Position numbers and translations under genes: made by a program
In this document: positions 50,914 to 60,169 of the stretch, in pieces
Numbering within the stretch: position 1 is the stretch's first letter
How the letters are laid out: each line of letters begins with the position of its first letter
Notes under the pieces: model-generated
Databases searched by the model: none
What the model saw: the letters and a program-made list of their open reading frames with translations, nothing else
What the model was told of the DNA's origin: nothing
NCBI GenBank assembly: GCA_001800905.1
Contig: MGWH01000004.1
Coordinates: 62,001-126,000 of the forward strand
Reading direction: 5' to 3'
Length of the DNA stretch: 64,000 bases
Source of the DNA: Flavobacteria bacterium GWA2_35_26
GTDB taxonomy: Bacteria; Bacteroidota; Bacteroidia; Flavobacteriales; Flavobacteriaceae

Positions 50914-51294
50914 ATGAAATTTGGTGATAGATTAAAAGAGCAAAGAACCAGTTTAAATTATTCTCAGAAAGAACTGGCTGAACTTACAGGTTTAACGCTT
51001 AGAACAATTCAACGAATTGAGAGTAATGAAGTAAACCCAAGCCTGCATTCCATTAAAGTAATTGGAAAAGCATTGGACACAGACTTCTCAAAAATTACAC
51101 TACCGTCTGAAACCAAACCCTATGAATTTAATTTAACCATTAAAATCAATGATATGAATCAATTAATTAATGACCTGAAAACACTCTTCAACAACAATTG
51201 GAAAATAATTCTATTAATCGTTTTAGTACTCTTTTTTATTTCTAATTACGATGAAATTAAATTAGGAATAACGGAAGGATGGAACCAAAAGTAA
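50914..51294 (+). CDS. Membrane-anchored XRE-family regulator
   Basis: A 126-residue protein: N-terminal HTH (FGDRLKEQRTSLNYSQKELAELTGLTLRTIQRIE), linker, one C-terminal membrane segment (KIILLIVLVLFFISNY) and the short end DEIKLGITEGWNQK. Such regulators work at the membrane. A decayed paralogue tail is found at 52952-53062. Confidence 0.87.
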   Translation: MKFGDRLKEQRTSLNYSQKELAELTGLTLRTIQRIESNEVNPSLHSIKVIGKALDTDFSKITLPSETKPYEFNLTIKINDMNQLINDLKTLFNNNWKIILLIVLVLFFISNYDEIKLGITEGWNQK

Positions 51295-51308
51295 ATTTCT
51301 ATAGTATA

Positions 51309-51345
51309 TAAAGCCTTTACTTAGGTGTAAAGGCTTTTTTATAAC
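51309..51345 (+). terminator. Terminator after the XRE gene
   Basis: AAAGCCTTTAC-TTAGGT-GTAAAGGCTTTTTT at about 51310-51341, a good stem with T-run. Confidence 0.85.
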
Positions 51346-51411
51346 ACTTGAATGGTTTGTTTTTATTTAGGTTGAGTTTTTTGATTAAATTTATGACCTA
51401 TTTCTAACTTT

Positions 51412-52227
51412 GTGATCAAAACAATAACTCCCACTTCTCCGATTTTAAAAAAGTACGTTGATTGCTTTTATATTTATGAAGGCATATCAAGCTCTAAGCA
51501 TACCTATATAGCCTTCCCTCACTTTAATACAGGACTATCATTTATAAAAGGAGCAACAATCAAAAGAAGCCAAAGGAGTTTAGTAATCTCAGAAAGTACT
51601 ACTAATGGACTGCATATTGAAATATTGGGTAAATATACTAGTCCTGTTTTAATTCAACTAGATGGATTAATTACTGAAATTTCAATTATTTTTAAACCTC
51701 TTGGAATTAATCGATTTATAAAGGATAATTATCAATCAATAGCTCCTAATTTCACTCAAGAATTTACAAATAGTGTTTGGCGTCATTTTGGAGAAGACCT
51801 TTTTTCAGGAGGAGACGATTTAAATAAATTAGAATCGTTTTTAGTTTCTCAATTTTCAGAAAATCAAGATTTGATTGCTATCGAAGAGTCTCTTAAATTA
51901 TTAGAAAAAGGGAACGAACAAACAACTATTGATACTATCGCTGCCAAAGTAGGATTAAACTTAAAAACTTTTCAGAGGCATTTCAACAAACATATGGGCT
52001 GTAGTCCTATTGAATATCGAAGAATATGCAGATTCAGAAATTCTTTAAACAGCAAGCTCAATAGTTTTGAATTAAAAAATTTAACCGATATAACTTATGA
52101 AGAGGGGTACTATGACCAGTCCTATTTCATTAAGGAATTTAGGAAACTTACCAATCATAACCCGAAAGACTTTTTTAAAGCAACAAGTAAAGTTGATGGT
52201 GATAAGATAGTCTGGGAATTAATGTAG
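51412..52227 (+). CDS. AraC-family transcriptional regulator
   Basis: A 271-residue regulator with an N-terminal DUF6597-like sensing domain (SPILKKYVDCFYIYEG, IEILGKYTSPVLIQL) and a C-terminal AraC double HTH (IDTIAAKVGLNLKTFQRHFNKHMGCSPIEYRRICRFRNSL, YYDQSYFIKEFRKLTNHNPKDFF). The only plausible start is GTG at 51412, which overlaps a TAACTTTG -7 box (51405-51412); it may be a leaderless message. It probably controls the two genes that follow. Confidence 0.85.
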   Translation: MIKTITPTSPILKKYVDCFYIYEGISSSKHTYIAFPHFNTGLSFIKGATIKRSQRSLVISESTTNGLHIEILGKYTSPVLIQLDGLITEISIIFKPLGINRFIKDNYQSIAPNFTQEFTNSVWRHFGEDLFSGGDDLNKLESFLVSQFSENQDLIAIEESLKLLEKGNEQTTIDTIAAKVGLNLKTFQRHFNKHMGCSPIEYRRICRFRNSLNSKLNSFELKNLTDITYEEGYYDQSYFIKEFRKLTNHNPKDFFKATSKVDGDKIVWELM

Positions 52228-52245
52228 TGTCCTAAAAGTACAATT

Positions 52246-52272
52246 TTGAATATTTTTTTGATTCTAATTTTG
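52246..52272 (+). promoter_or_regulatory. Promoter of the small membrane protein pair
   Basis: TTG at 52246-52248 and TAATTTTG at 52265-52272, 16 bases apart, 21 bases before the start at 52294. Confidence 0.65.
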
Positions 52273-52293
52273 CATAAATCTAAATACATAATT

Positions 52294-52536
52294 ATGAAAA
52301 CATCATTTAACAAAATCCTCTACATTGGATTTATACTTTTAGGACTATTCCAAGCTTTATTCTCCAAAGACTATATGCAAGCCGGTTCCTCTATAGGCAT
52401 CGCTTTGGCTTTTGATCCGTTTGATCAAGACCAAAAATGGAACGACAGACCCACTTGGCAGAAAGTAGTTTTATTCGTTCATTTAGGTGTAGCTGCTGCT
52501 TTATTAGGCTATGCAATAGGTTGGAATGATAAATAA
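52294..52536 (+). CDS. Small protein of unknown function with two membrane segments
   Basis: An 80-residue protein with one hydrophobic segment at each end and an acidic middle (FDPFDQDQKWNDRPTWQKVV). Not recognised; small inner-membrane proteins of this form recur in Bacteroidota. It lies between an AraC gene and a DoxX-like gene. Confidence 0.7.
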   Translation: MKTSFNKILYIGFILLGLFQALFSKDYMQAGSSIGIALAFDPFDQDQKWNDRPTWQKVVLFVHLGVAAALLGYAIGWNDK

Positions 52537-52556
52537 TCACGTAATAACAGCACAAA

Positions 52557-52931
52557 ATGGCATTAAAAATTAATTATGGTAAAGTTGGTCTATTAATAAT
52601 TCTAGGATTGGGTTGGATGGAAAAGATCTTTGCTTGGGAAGGAGTTCCCGAAGGGATCTATAAAATGGTAGAAACCAATCTGCTTACTTCTTGGCTAACT
52701 AATTTGGGGCCAATGGGACCCAATTATTTTTTAGGCTATTTTGAATTGATCGTGTTTTTACTTCTAATTGTTAAGGAAAAATATGGCGCTATTTTATCTT
52801 GTTTAATCTTTTTGATTACCCTATCGTTTTTAACAACTGGTTTTTCATTTTCAATCGCAAAGGATTTTGCCTTGCTCGGAATTTCTTTAGATTTAACACT
52901 AAAAAACTGGATAAATAAGGAAAAGATTTAG
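52557..52931 (+). CDS. DoxX-like membrane protein
   Basis: A 124-residue protein with four membrane segments (LLIILGLGWMEKIFAW, YFELIVFLLLIV, SCLIFLITLSFLTTG, DFALLGISLDL), the layout of short DoxX-like proteins. It is 20 bases after the 80-residue gene, an operon, probably under the AraC regulator upstream. Confidence 0.75.
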   Translation: MALKINYGKVGLLIILGLGWMEKIFAWEGVPEGIYKMVETNLLTSWLTNLGPMGPNYFLGYFELIVFLLLIVKEKYGAILSCLIFLITLSFLTTGFSFSIAKDFALLGISLDLTLKNWINKEKI

Positions 52932-52951
52932 GCGGTTTTGATATTACATAA

Positions 52952-53062
52952 CTATTTAAAAACAATTGTAAGACAATTTTACTAATCCTTTTTAGTGTTT
53001 GGCTTATCTCAAGCTATACTGATATTAAAGCTGGAATTGTGGATGCTTGGACTTCAAAGTGA
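52952..53062 (+). pseudogene. C-terminal remnant of an XRE-membrane regulator gene
   Basis: The frame reads LFKNNCKTILLILFSVWLIS followed by SYTDIKAGIVDAWTSK and a stop. It lines up with the C-terminus of the intact regulator at 50914 (LFNNNWKIILLIVLVLFFIS, NYDEIKLGITEGWNQK) over its 37 residues. An in-frame stop lies just upstream and the HTH part is missing. Confidence 0.8.
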
Positions 53063-53066
53063 AGCA

Positions 53067-53588
53067 TTAAACTAATTTTAGTTTCATCATAATATCCGTT
53101 TGTTCTTCGTCGCCAAAGACAAAGATATGTTTGTCGAAAGCCACAAAGCCATTTTTGGTATAGAACTGAAGTGCGCGGTGGTTTTCTTCCCAAACGCCCA
53201 ACCAGATATAATTGCAATGGTTGCTTTTTGCAATAGCCATGGCTTTTTCAAATAGCAATTGACCCACTTGCTTTCCGTGGTAGTCTTGTAGCACATAAAT
53301 GCGTTCAATTTCTACAGCATTAGCATCTTGAAGTTCCGTTTGTGCAGAACCAAAATTGACTTTTAGGTAGCCAATTACAACTTCGTTTTGGGTCGCAAAA
53401 TAAAATTCTGAATTTGGATTTTCGAGTTCAGCAGTGAGTTTTTCGGTTGAAAAGCTAGTGGCTAAATAGGCTTTCATACTTTCTTCTGAATCAGATTCAA
53501 AAAAAGTATCGTAAAAGGTTTTACGTCCTATTTCTTGTAAGGGAACCAATTGTTCCAGCCCTATTTTTTTAATTGCAATCGAATTCAT
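53067..53588 (-). CDS. GNAT-family N-acetyltransferase
   Basis: A 173-residue acetyltransferase: IYVLQDYHGKQVGQLLFEKAMAIAK holds the acetyl-CoA (Q/R-x-x-G-x-G/A) loop region and IWLGVWEENHRALQFYTKNGF the C-terminal part of the fold. The start is the second Met, two codons after the first. Substrate unknown. Confidence 0.9.
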   Translation of the reverse strand: MNSIAIKKIGLEQLVPLQEIGRKTFYDTFFESDSEESMKAYLATSFSTEKLTAELENPNSEFYFATQNEVVIGYLKVNFGSAQTELQDANAVEIERIYVLQDYHGKQVGQLLFEKAMAIAKSNHCNYIWLGVWEENHRALQFYTKNGFVAFDKHIFVFGDEEQTDIMMKLKLV

Positions 53589-53639
53589 ATCCACAAATAT
53601 AAAATTTAATTAATTTCCTATATTTATCGAACTAAATAA

Positions 53640-54212
53640 ATGGAACAAAAAACACCTATGGATATTTTTAGTAGAATGTTAGCCGGAGGAATTATTGATA
53701 ATAACGATCCCGACTTGCCGAAACTTTGGAAGCAGGTTTCTCAAACCATCGCTTTGTCATCGGCATTGAATGCCGCTACAGATACCAATCAAATTAGACT
53801 TCAATTAAGTACAATTATAGGCAGTGCTATAGACACAAGTACGATTGTTTTTGTGCCGTTTCATACTAATTTTGGTAAACACACCACCATTGGAAAAAAT
53901 GTTTTTATCAATCACGGCTGTTCGTTTTTAGACCTGGGCGGAATTACTATTGAAGACGATGTTTTGATAGGACCAAAGGTGAGTTTGATTACCGAAAATC
54001 ACCCCGTGGATCCGGCTAATCGCAAGTCGTTAGACTTAGCTAAAATTGTTATTAAAAAGAATGCTTGGATAGGCGCAGGCGCTATTATTTTGCCAGGCGT
54101 AACCGTTGGTGAAAATGCTATTGTTGCGGCAGGTGCAGTCGTGAATAAAGACGTAGCAGACAATACCATTGTAGCAGGAGTTCCTGCCAAAAAAATCAAA
54201 AACATACCTTAA
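53640..54212 (+). CDS. Hexapeptide-repeat acyltransferase
   Basis: A 190-residue left-handed beta-helix acyltransferase of the maltose/galactoside O-acetyltransferase type. After a helical N-terminal part, repeats such as FGKHTTIGKNVFINHGC, ITIEDDVLIGPKVSLIT and IGAGAIILPGVTVGENAIVAAGAVV carry the hexapeptides, with the catalytic His in TENHPVDPANR. It ends with the usual VAGVPAKKIKNI. It overlaps no other gene and is coupled to the next start. Confidence 0.92.
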   Translation: MEQKTPMDIFSRMLAGGIIDNNDPDLPKLWKQVSQTIALSSALNAATDTNQIRLQLSTIIGSAIDTSTIVFVPFHTNFGKHTTIGKNVFINHGCSFLDLGGITIEDDVLIGPKVSLITENHPVDPANRKSLDLAKIVIKKNAWIGAGAIILPGVTVGENAIVAAGAVVNKDVADNTIVAGVPAKKIKNIP

Positions 54213-54488
54213 ATGAAACAAGGAATAACTCTTGTATTGAACTGGCTTTTTGCCGTTCTTTTTTCGGCAATAGGTTTAGTGAATTGCTTTGTTGGTAACG
54301 ATCCTGAATTTGGGGTTTTTATTTTGCTTTTGTCGCTATTGTTTTATCCTCCCCTTCGATTGGTATTTCAACAAAAGACCGGCTGGACAATTCCCTCTTT
54401 TGTTTTAATTGTATTGGGACTGTTTGTTCTTTGGTCGAGTTTAGGGGTAGGGGAATTGTTAGATAAAATAAAGACGATTGCGGGGTAA
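54213..54488 (+). CDS. Small membrane protein of unknown function
   Basis: A 91-residue protein with three hydrophobic segments. Its ATG follows the acyltransferase stop directly, so it is translationally coupled. Not recognised. Confidence 0.72.
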   Translation: MKQGITLVLNWLFAVLFSAIGLVNCFVGNDPEFGVFILLLSLLFYPPLRLVFQQKTGWTIPSFVLIVLGLFVLWSSLGVGELLDKIKTIAG

Positions 54489-54672
54489 TTTTATGCCTTC
54501 AAACTTCCAAATTTTTGTAGATACTTTTAATATTCCTTTTGATTTTTTATCTTACCATGTTACAGTTTATAATAAATACTATAAATTTACTTTTTGTATC
54601 AAATAAAAAAGCGTTTTGAGTAGCTGTTTTTATTTAAAAATATCCCAATCGACCCCATTAAATCGACATACT

Positions 54673-57600
54673 ATGAAAATTAAAGTATTTTACAATTGGT
54701 TTTTTTTATTTTTTGTTGTCCTGTTATTTGGGCAGAATAATGAAAAATTAGCATCTCCATTTATTTTTTTTAGAGAAAAGCAGGCCAACAAAACCAGTAA
54801 CTATTCTACTCCCGCCTTATATTCAGATATTGAAACGGAACGATTTAATACAACAACAGGTCGTATAGAAAAGGGATATAATTGTATTATATACACTCAG
54901 CATCCAGAGCAATTGAAGGCAAAAGGATTGCCAATTGAGGTGACACTCCCTACTTTCTCTACAGCTTGGTTAACACTAGAACAAATAGCAATAGCTTCTG
55001 ATATGCCGGAAGTTAAATATATCGATGTTCCAAATTTTTTAAAACCTAGTAATGATATTTCAGTAGCCGGAACTGGCGCCAGTTTATTGCATAACGGGAG
55101 GTTAAATAACACTGCTTACAAAGGAGATGGTGTGATTGTAGCCATTATTGATTCAGGAATTGATTGGGATCATCTCGATTTTAGGAATCCAACAAATCCT
55201 CTAAAAAGCAGAATATTACGAATTTGGGATCAAACCTTAGTTCCGCAAGCATCAGAAAACAGCCCTGCTGGATATTCTCTTGGGGTTGAGTATACTAAAG
55301 AGCAAATTGAAGATGAAATTGACGGAACACCTGCCGGATTTGTTCGTGAAAAAGATACCGACGGACACGGAACTCACGTTGCCGGAACTGCGGTTGGGAA
55401 TGGGGCCTCTTTGAATTCAAAATATACTGGATTAGCGCCCAATGCTGATATTGTAGTGATTAAAGCAGGAAACGGTTCATTCAGTACGTCTAATATTATC
55501 TCCTCTTTAGAATATTTAAAAAGGTTAGCAAGTAGTTTGGGCAAACCGATTGTTGTTAATATGAGTTTAGGCTCTCAAGGCGGAGCTCATGACGGTACAG
55601 ATCCACTTGAGGTGGCAATAGATCAGTTTACGGATACTGCTGCAGGACATATTGTGGTAGTTGCTTCAGGGAATGATAATGGGGATAATATCCACAAACA
55701 ATCTATATTGGCACCAACGGCTCAGAGTACAATTGAAATACAGGTACCAACCGCTTCGGCATCTACGAAACAAGACGTGTTTAGACATACTATGTATGCA
55801 AATGATGCAAGTACAATGACAGCTGTAGTTACAGCTCCAGACGGAACGCAAGCTACTTCAGTCACCGGTACAGGAAGTATAATTATGAACGGAAATGCTA
55901 GAGTATATATTTCGAATTCAATTGATTCAGGAAGTGGTGATAGGAGAGTCCAGGTATACGTAACAAGAACAGGGACTTCATTAGATGTTTCTGGAACTTG
56001 GTCAATTGGATTAACAAATACTTCTTTGAATACGATCACAGTTGATGGTTGGTTATCAGACAAAGGGGATGATTATGAATCTACAACTTTACTCGGAGGA
56101 GACAGCAATTATTTAGTCACAATGCCCGGATGTGCAAACAAAGCCATTACAGTTGGTTCATTTATGGGTAAAATTGATTGGTATTCGTCATCTGGTTCTG
56201 GATATAATTATAATAATGGTATGCAAGATGATATTTCCTCTTTTAGCGGAATAGGACCAAGAAGAGATAACGTTCAAAAACCAGATATTACCGCAAATGG
56301 ACAAGCGGTCGTTTCTTGTTTGTCTTCGGATTCTACTTTATCAAACACATCAGCTTATATGATAGAAAAAGGATTGTATTCGGCTCAGCAGGGTACTAGT
56401 ATGGCAACTCCAGCTGTAGCTGGATGTGTTGCATTATTATTGCAAATGAAACCAACTGCCACTTTTGATCAAATTAAAAACGCAATAACTACAACAGCTA
56501 CAAAAGATTCATTTACCTCTAACACTAGTAATAATATATGGGGGCATGGAAAAATAGATGTATTCAAAGCGGCATCAAGTTTTACACGATGTGAACCCTT
56601 ACCAAGAGTGATTTATAATTACGAACAACCCTATTCGAGTGCTGATAATTTTTCGTTTGAATTTAGTGGTCAAAGAGCTGCATTAAAATTCACATCAACC
56701 ATTTCGGGTAATTTAGGAGGAGTTTTCTTAAAGACAGTTAGAAATCAAACATTAACTAGTTTAACAGTCGAAGTCCGATCTAATAATGCGGGTTCGCCAG
56801 GGACTTTATTAGGAACACAAAACGTAACTCCATCATCTTTGGCAAAAAACACCTGGAATTACATAGATTTAAGTAATCTCTCAATTTCTGTAGCAAGCGG
56901 TACCGATTATTTTTTAATTGTTCAGCCAGGATTAACCGATACTTTTGGACTAGGTCAAGAGCGTACAAACAGTCAACGCTCATTTGTTTCTAATGATGGA
57001 ATAAATTGGTCTTCTGTTACTAATTTAAGAATTCGTCCAGAAGTTTATGCTATTCAAGGCTCAGGTGCGGTTGTCAACAATGTAACCATTAATTTAGCTT
57101 CAGCAACTGGAACTAATTCTCAATCTCTATGTAAAGATGTTCCAATAACCCCTATTAGCTATACCACTTCTGGTTCTACCGAAGTTACCTTTTCTGGATT
57201 ACCCCCAGGAGTTTCTGGAGTATGGTCTAATAATCGAGCTACGATTACGGGTTCTTCTTCACAGATTGGAACATACAATTACATCGTTAAAGCAACATCG
57301 GGCTGTAACTCAATCAACGCAACAGGAAAAATTATCATTGTTGGAAAGCCGACTATTACAAACGTACAAGTTGTTAAAGAACAATCAGCCACTGCTGTTA
57401 CGGTCAACGGAAATTATTTGATTGGCGAATCAGCATCTACGGTAACACTAGGGGGCGTTGCGGCAACTATTAGAAGTGCTACAAATAGTGCTGTTGTTTT
57501 TCTATTGCCTCAAAACAGCACCGGCGGCAACATAATTATAACCAATTCTTGTAACGAAAGTTCAACCCCATTTGCGTATCCTTATGTAGCGCCTACCAAT

Positions 57601-58695
57601 ATCAATTTAAGTTCCACCTCTGTTATTTCAAATAATACTATCGGATTAACAATTGCAAGTTTGTCAGGCACTGATACAGACCAAAACGATTCATTTACCT
57701 ATTCATTAGTGAATGGACAAGGGGGTGAAGACAATGCTAATTTTTCCATCCAAAATAATTTACTCAAGGCTGCTGTCGTTTTTAATGCTCAAGTAAAATC
57801 AAATCATAGCATACGTATTAGGATTACAGATGCAGGGGGCTTATATTTTGAAAAAACAGTTGTAATTAATGTAGTACCCGATCAAGATTCTGACGGGGTA
57901 CCCGATAATTCAGACCAGTGCCCTAATACTATTGCTGGCGCTAAAGTAGATTTTAATGGTTGTGAGATTTTTATCTTACCATCAAATAATTATGCCGTAC
58001 AGGCAACAGCAACTTCCTGCGTAGGTCAACAAAATGGTGCCATTAGCGTAAGTACCACTAACACCACCTATACGTATACTGTAACCATTAATGGTCAAAA
58101 CGCGATTCAATTGAATACAGCCAATAACTTCAAAAATCAATTTCAAAACTTGGCAATAGGAACCTATGAAATTTGCATAACAATTCAGGGCAAAACTAAT
58201 TATGTTCAATGTTATACGATTAAGGTAAAAGAACCGAATGTGTTGTCAGTTACCAATAAAATGAGCACTACAGGAAAGCAAGTCACCTATAGTTTGAGTG
58301 GAGCAAACAGCTATACTATTACGTTTAATGGATTTACCCAAAATTATACTTCAAATGCAATCACTTTTGATTTGGTTTCGGGCCAAAATACAATTGCCAT
58401 TTCAACGGATTTATACTGTCAAGGACAATTTGAAGATCTCATTTTCGTGAGTGAAAAAGTGGTTGTTTATCCTAATCCAGTTCAAGATGTATTGAATTTA
58501 TATTGCTCAGGCACGGATTCAAAAGTAACCGCTATATTAACGAATCTTTCAGGAAAACGCTTGGCAAATTTTTCAAAAACAGTACCTGAAACCAGAATGA
58601 TTCAATTTGATTTAAACGACTTAACCAGCGGTTTCTACCTATTGCATTTGAAAGGAACAAGTTTAGAAGAAACTATTAAAATCATTAAAAAGTAA
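54673..58695 (+). CDS. Large T9SS-secreted subtilisin-like peptidase
   Basis: A 1340-residue secreted protein. It has a signal peptide (FVVLLFGQ), then the S8 domain with Asp160 (IIDSGIDWDHLD), His232 (DGHGTHVAG) and Ser576 (GTSMATPAVAG), interrupted by a beta-rich insert. From about 650 several beta-sandwich domains follow, then a calcium-binding thrombospondin type 3-like repeat (DQDSDGVPDNSDQCPNT). It ends with a type A sorting domain (KVVVYPNPVQDVLNL...GFYLLHL), the tag for secretion and surface anchoring by the type IX system. It probably digests extracellular proteins. The start at 54673 begins the signal peptide. Confidence 0.92.
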   Translation: MKIKVFYNWFFLFFVVLLFGQNNEKLASPFIFFREKQANKTSNYSTPALYSDIETERFNTTTGRIEKGYNCIIYTQHPEQLKAKGLPIEVTLPTFSTAWLTLEQIAIASDMPEVKYIDVPNFLKPSNDISVAGTGASLLHNGRLNNTAYKGDGVIVAIIDSGIDWDHLDFRNPTNPLKSRILRIWDQTLVPQASENSPAGYSLGVEYTKEQIEDEIDGTPAGFVREKDTDGHGTHVAGTAVGNGASLNSKYTGLAPNADIVVIKAGNGSFSTSNIISSLEYLKRLASSLGKPIVVNMSLGSQGGAHDGTDPLEVAIDQFTDTAAGHIVVVASGNDNGDNIHKQSILAPTAQSTIEIQVPTASASTKQDVFRHTMYANDASTMTAVVTAPDGTQATSVTGTGSIIMNGNARVYISNSIDSGSGDRRVQVYVTRTGTSLDVSGTWSIGLTNTSLNTITVDGWLSDKGDDYESTTLLGGDSNYLVTMPGCANKAITVGSFMGKIDWYSSSGSGYNYNNGMQDDISSFSGIGPRRDNVQKPDITANGQAVVSCLSSDSTLSNTSAYMIEKGLYSAQQGTSMATPAVAGCVALLLQMKPTATFDQIKNAITTTATKDSFTSNTSNNIWGHGKIDVFKAASSFTRCEPLPRVIYNYEQPYSSADNFSFEFSGQRAALKFTSTISGNLGGVFLKTVRNQTLTSLTVEVRSNNAGSPGTLLGTQNVTPSSLAKNTWNYIDLSNLSISVASGTDYFLIVQPGLTDTFGLGQERTNSQRSFVSNDGINWSSVTNLRIRPEVYAIQGSGAVVNNVTINLASATGTNSQSLCKDVPITPISYTTSGSTEVTFSGLPPGVSGVWSNNRATITGSSSQIGTYNYIVKATSGCNSINATGKIIIVGKPTITNVQVVKEQSATAVTVNGNYLIGESASTVTLGGVAATIRSATNSAVVFLLPQNSTGGNIIITNSCNESSTPFAYPYVAPTNINLSSTSVISNNTIGLTIASLSGTDTDQNDSFTYSLVNGQGGEDNANFSIQNNLLKAAVVFNAQVKSNHSIRIRITDAGGLYFEKTVVINVVPDQDSDGVPDNSDQCPNTIAGAKVDFNGCEIFILPSNNYAVQATATSCVGQQNGAISVSTTNTTYTYTVTINGQNAIQLNTANNFKNQFQNLAIGTYEICITIQGKTNYVQCYTIKVKEPNVLSVTNKMSTTGKQVTYSLSGANSYTITFNGFTQNYTSNAITFDLVSGQNTIAISTDLYCQGQFEDLIFVSEKVVVYPNPVQDVLNLYCSGTDSKVTAILTNLSGKRLANFSKTVPETRMIQFDLNDLTSGFYLLHLKGTSLEETIKIIKK

Positions 58696-58702
58696 AGGCC
58701 TT

Positions 58703-59419
58703 ATGAAACAAATACACTATTTATTAGCCCTTTTTACATTTGTCTTTCTTATGTCTTGCGGTGGTGGAGATTCTGCTCCTACACCTACACCAGCGCCAGT
58801 AATAAAAACTCCAGGTAAATCTAGTTTAGTTGCACCATTAAATGCAAAGACTTGTGAGGAAGGATCCAATATTACTGCAACTCAAAGCACTGTAACCTTC
58901 AGTTGGAATAGCGCTTCGGATACAGAAAGTTATGAATTAAGAATCACTAATCTAAATACTTCAGAAGTAATAACTCAAACGGGAATCTCTACTACTAGCG
59001 CAACAGTGACATTAACCCGTGGCATTCCGTATTCTTGGTCAATCACTTCTAAGAACAAAGGAGCAACAACTACTGATAGCGATATTTGGAAGTTCTATTT
59101 AGCGGGCGTTGGAGTTACTAATTATGCACCCTTTCCAGCGGCAGCTGTAAGTCCGCTTCCAGGAACCACTGTGACACCGACAAATGGTAAAGTCACTCTA
59201 ACATGGGACACTAGCGATGTTGACGGAGGGAGTTTGACTCACACATTGTACTTTGATACAGTGGACGGAAAACAAACACCACTAACTGCCAATTCCAATC
59301 TTACAGTTAAAACGAAAGAGGTATCCGTGGCTGCCAACACTATTTATTATTGGCGCGTGGTTACTTCTGATGGCTCCAATACTGCAACTAGTATTGTGTA
59401 CAGTTTTAAAACGAATTAA
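58703..59419 (+). CDS. Lipoprotein with fibronectin-III-like repeats
   Basis: A 238-residue lipoprotein (FLMSCGGGDSAPT) with a Pro-rich linker and two FnIII-like repeats (VTFSWNSASDTESYELRITN and VTLTWDTSDVDGGSLTHTLYF...YYWRVVTSDG). It starts 7 bases after the large peptidase gene and is transcribed with it. Such modules bind carbohydrate or protein on the surface. Confidence 0.83.
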   Translation: MKQIHYLLALFTFVFLMSCGGGDSAPTPTPAPVIKTPGKSSLVAPLNAKTCEEGSNITATQSTVTFSWNSASDTESYELRITNLNTSEVITQTGISTTSATVTLTRGIPYSWSITSKNKGATTTDSDIWKFYLAGVGVTNYAPFPAAAVSPLPGTTVTPTNGKVTLTWDTSDVDGGSLTHTLYFDTVDGKQTPLTANSNLTVKTKEVSVAANTIYYWRVVTSDGSNTATSIVYSFKTN

Positions 59420-59421
59420 TT

Positions 59422-60162
59422 ATGACGCTATCAATTAGATTTCTCCTTTTGTTTTTCTGTTTTACTTTGGGAGTATCCAAAGTATCCGCCCAAGAAGTGT
59501 CGTCTCAAAATAGTTTAACTCCAGCCGAAATAGAAGCGGGCTGGCAGTTGCTTTTTGACGGCAAAACCACTTCAGGTTGGCATTTGTACAACGAAGGAAA
59601 AATCAAATCGGCTTGGAATGTTATGAACGGCGAATTGATTTGCGATCCGAACACCGAAAAAGTGGAGCGCGGCGATTTAGTTTCGGATCAAATCTTTACA
59701 AATTATGATTTTAGCTTTGAATGGAAAATTTCAGAGGCAGGCAATAGCGGGGTTTTTATAAACGTACAAGAAGCAGCTGAATTTCCTACTGCTTGGACCA
59801 CCGGACCCGAATACCAATTGCTAGATAATGCTAATATGCCTAAGGAGTATTTGCAAGACGGCAAGCATTCTGCAGGTTGTGTGTACAGTTTATCTCCATT
59901 ATTAAACCAGGTACAGCCAAAGCCATCAGGACAATGGAATCAATCTCGAATTCTGCAACAAAACGGCGTCATTACCTTTTGGTTAAATGGCATTGAAACA
60001 GGTCACGAAGACATGAAAACCGACCGTTGGAAACAATTAATAGCCGGAAGCAAATTAGGTAATTTCCCTTCTTTTGGAAAGGCAATTCAAGGTAAAATTG
60101 CTTTTCAAGATTGGTCAAAAGGAGTGGCTTTACGCAATATTAAAATTAAAGAAATAAAGTAA
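59422..60162 (+). CDS. DUF1080 (3-keto-disaccharide hydrolase family) protein
   Basis: A 246-residue exported protein (GVSKVSAQ) with the DUF1080 fold: GWQLLFDGKTTSGWHLY at the start, DFSFEWKISEAGNSGVFINV, EYQLLDNANMP and IAFQDWSKGVALRNIKIKEI. Family members hydrolyse 3-keto-glycosides or related sugars. It is two bases after the FnIII-like gene, the end of the three-gene operon. Confidence 0.92.
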   Translation: MTLSIRFLLLFFCFTLGVSKVSAQEVSSQNSLTPAEIEAGWQLLFDGKTTSGWHLYNEGKIKSAWNVMNGELICDPNTEKVERGDLVSDQIFTNYDFSFEWKISEAGNSGVFINVQEAAEFPTAWTTGPEYQLLDNANMPKEYLQDGKHSAGCVYSLSPLLNQVQPKPSGQWNQSRILQQNGVITFWLNGIETGHEDMKTDRWKQLIAGSKLGNFPSFGKAIQGKIAFQDWSKGVALRNIKIKEIK

Positions 60163-60169
60163 ATTTCAA

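Noticed and set aside
51551..51570. GGAGCAACAAT as another tRNA-tail copy
   Set aside because: It lies within the AraC coding frame, lacks the upstream TTGCATC part and reads as normal protein.
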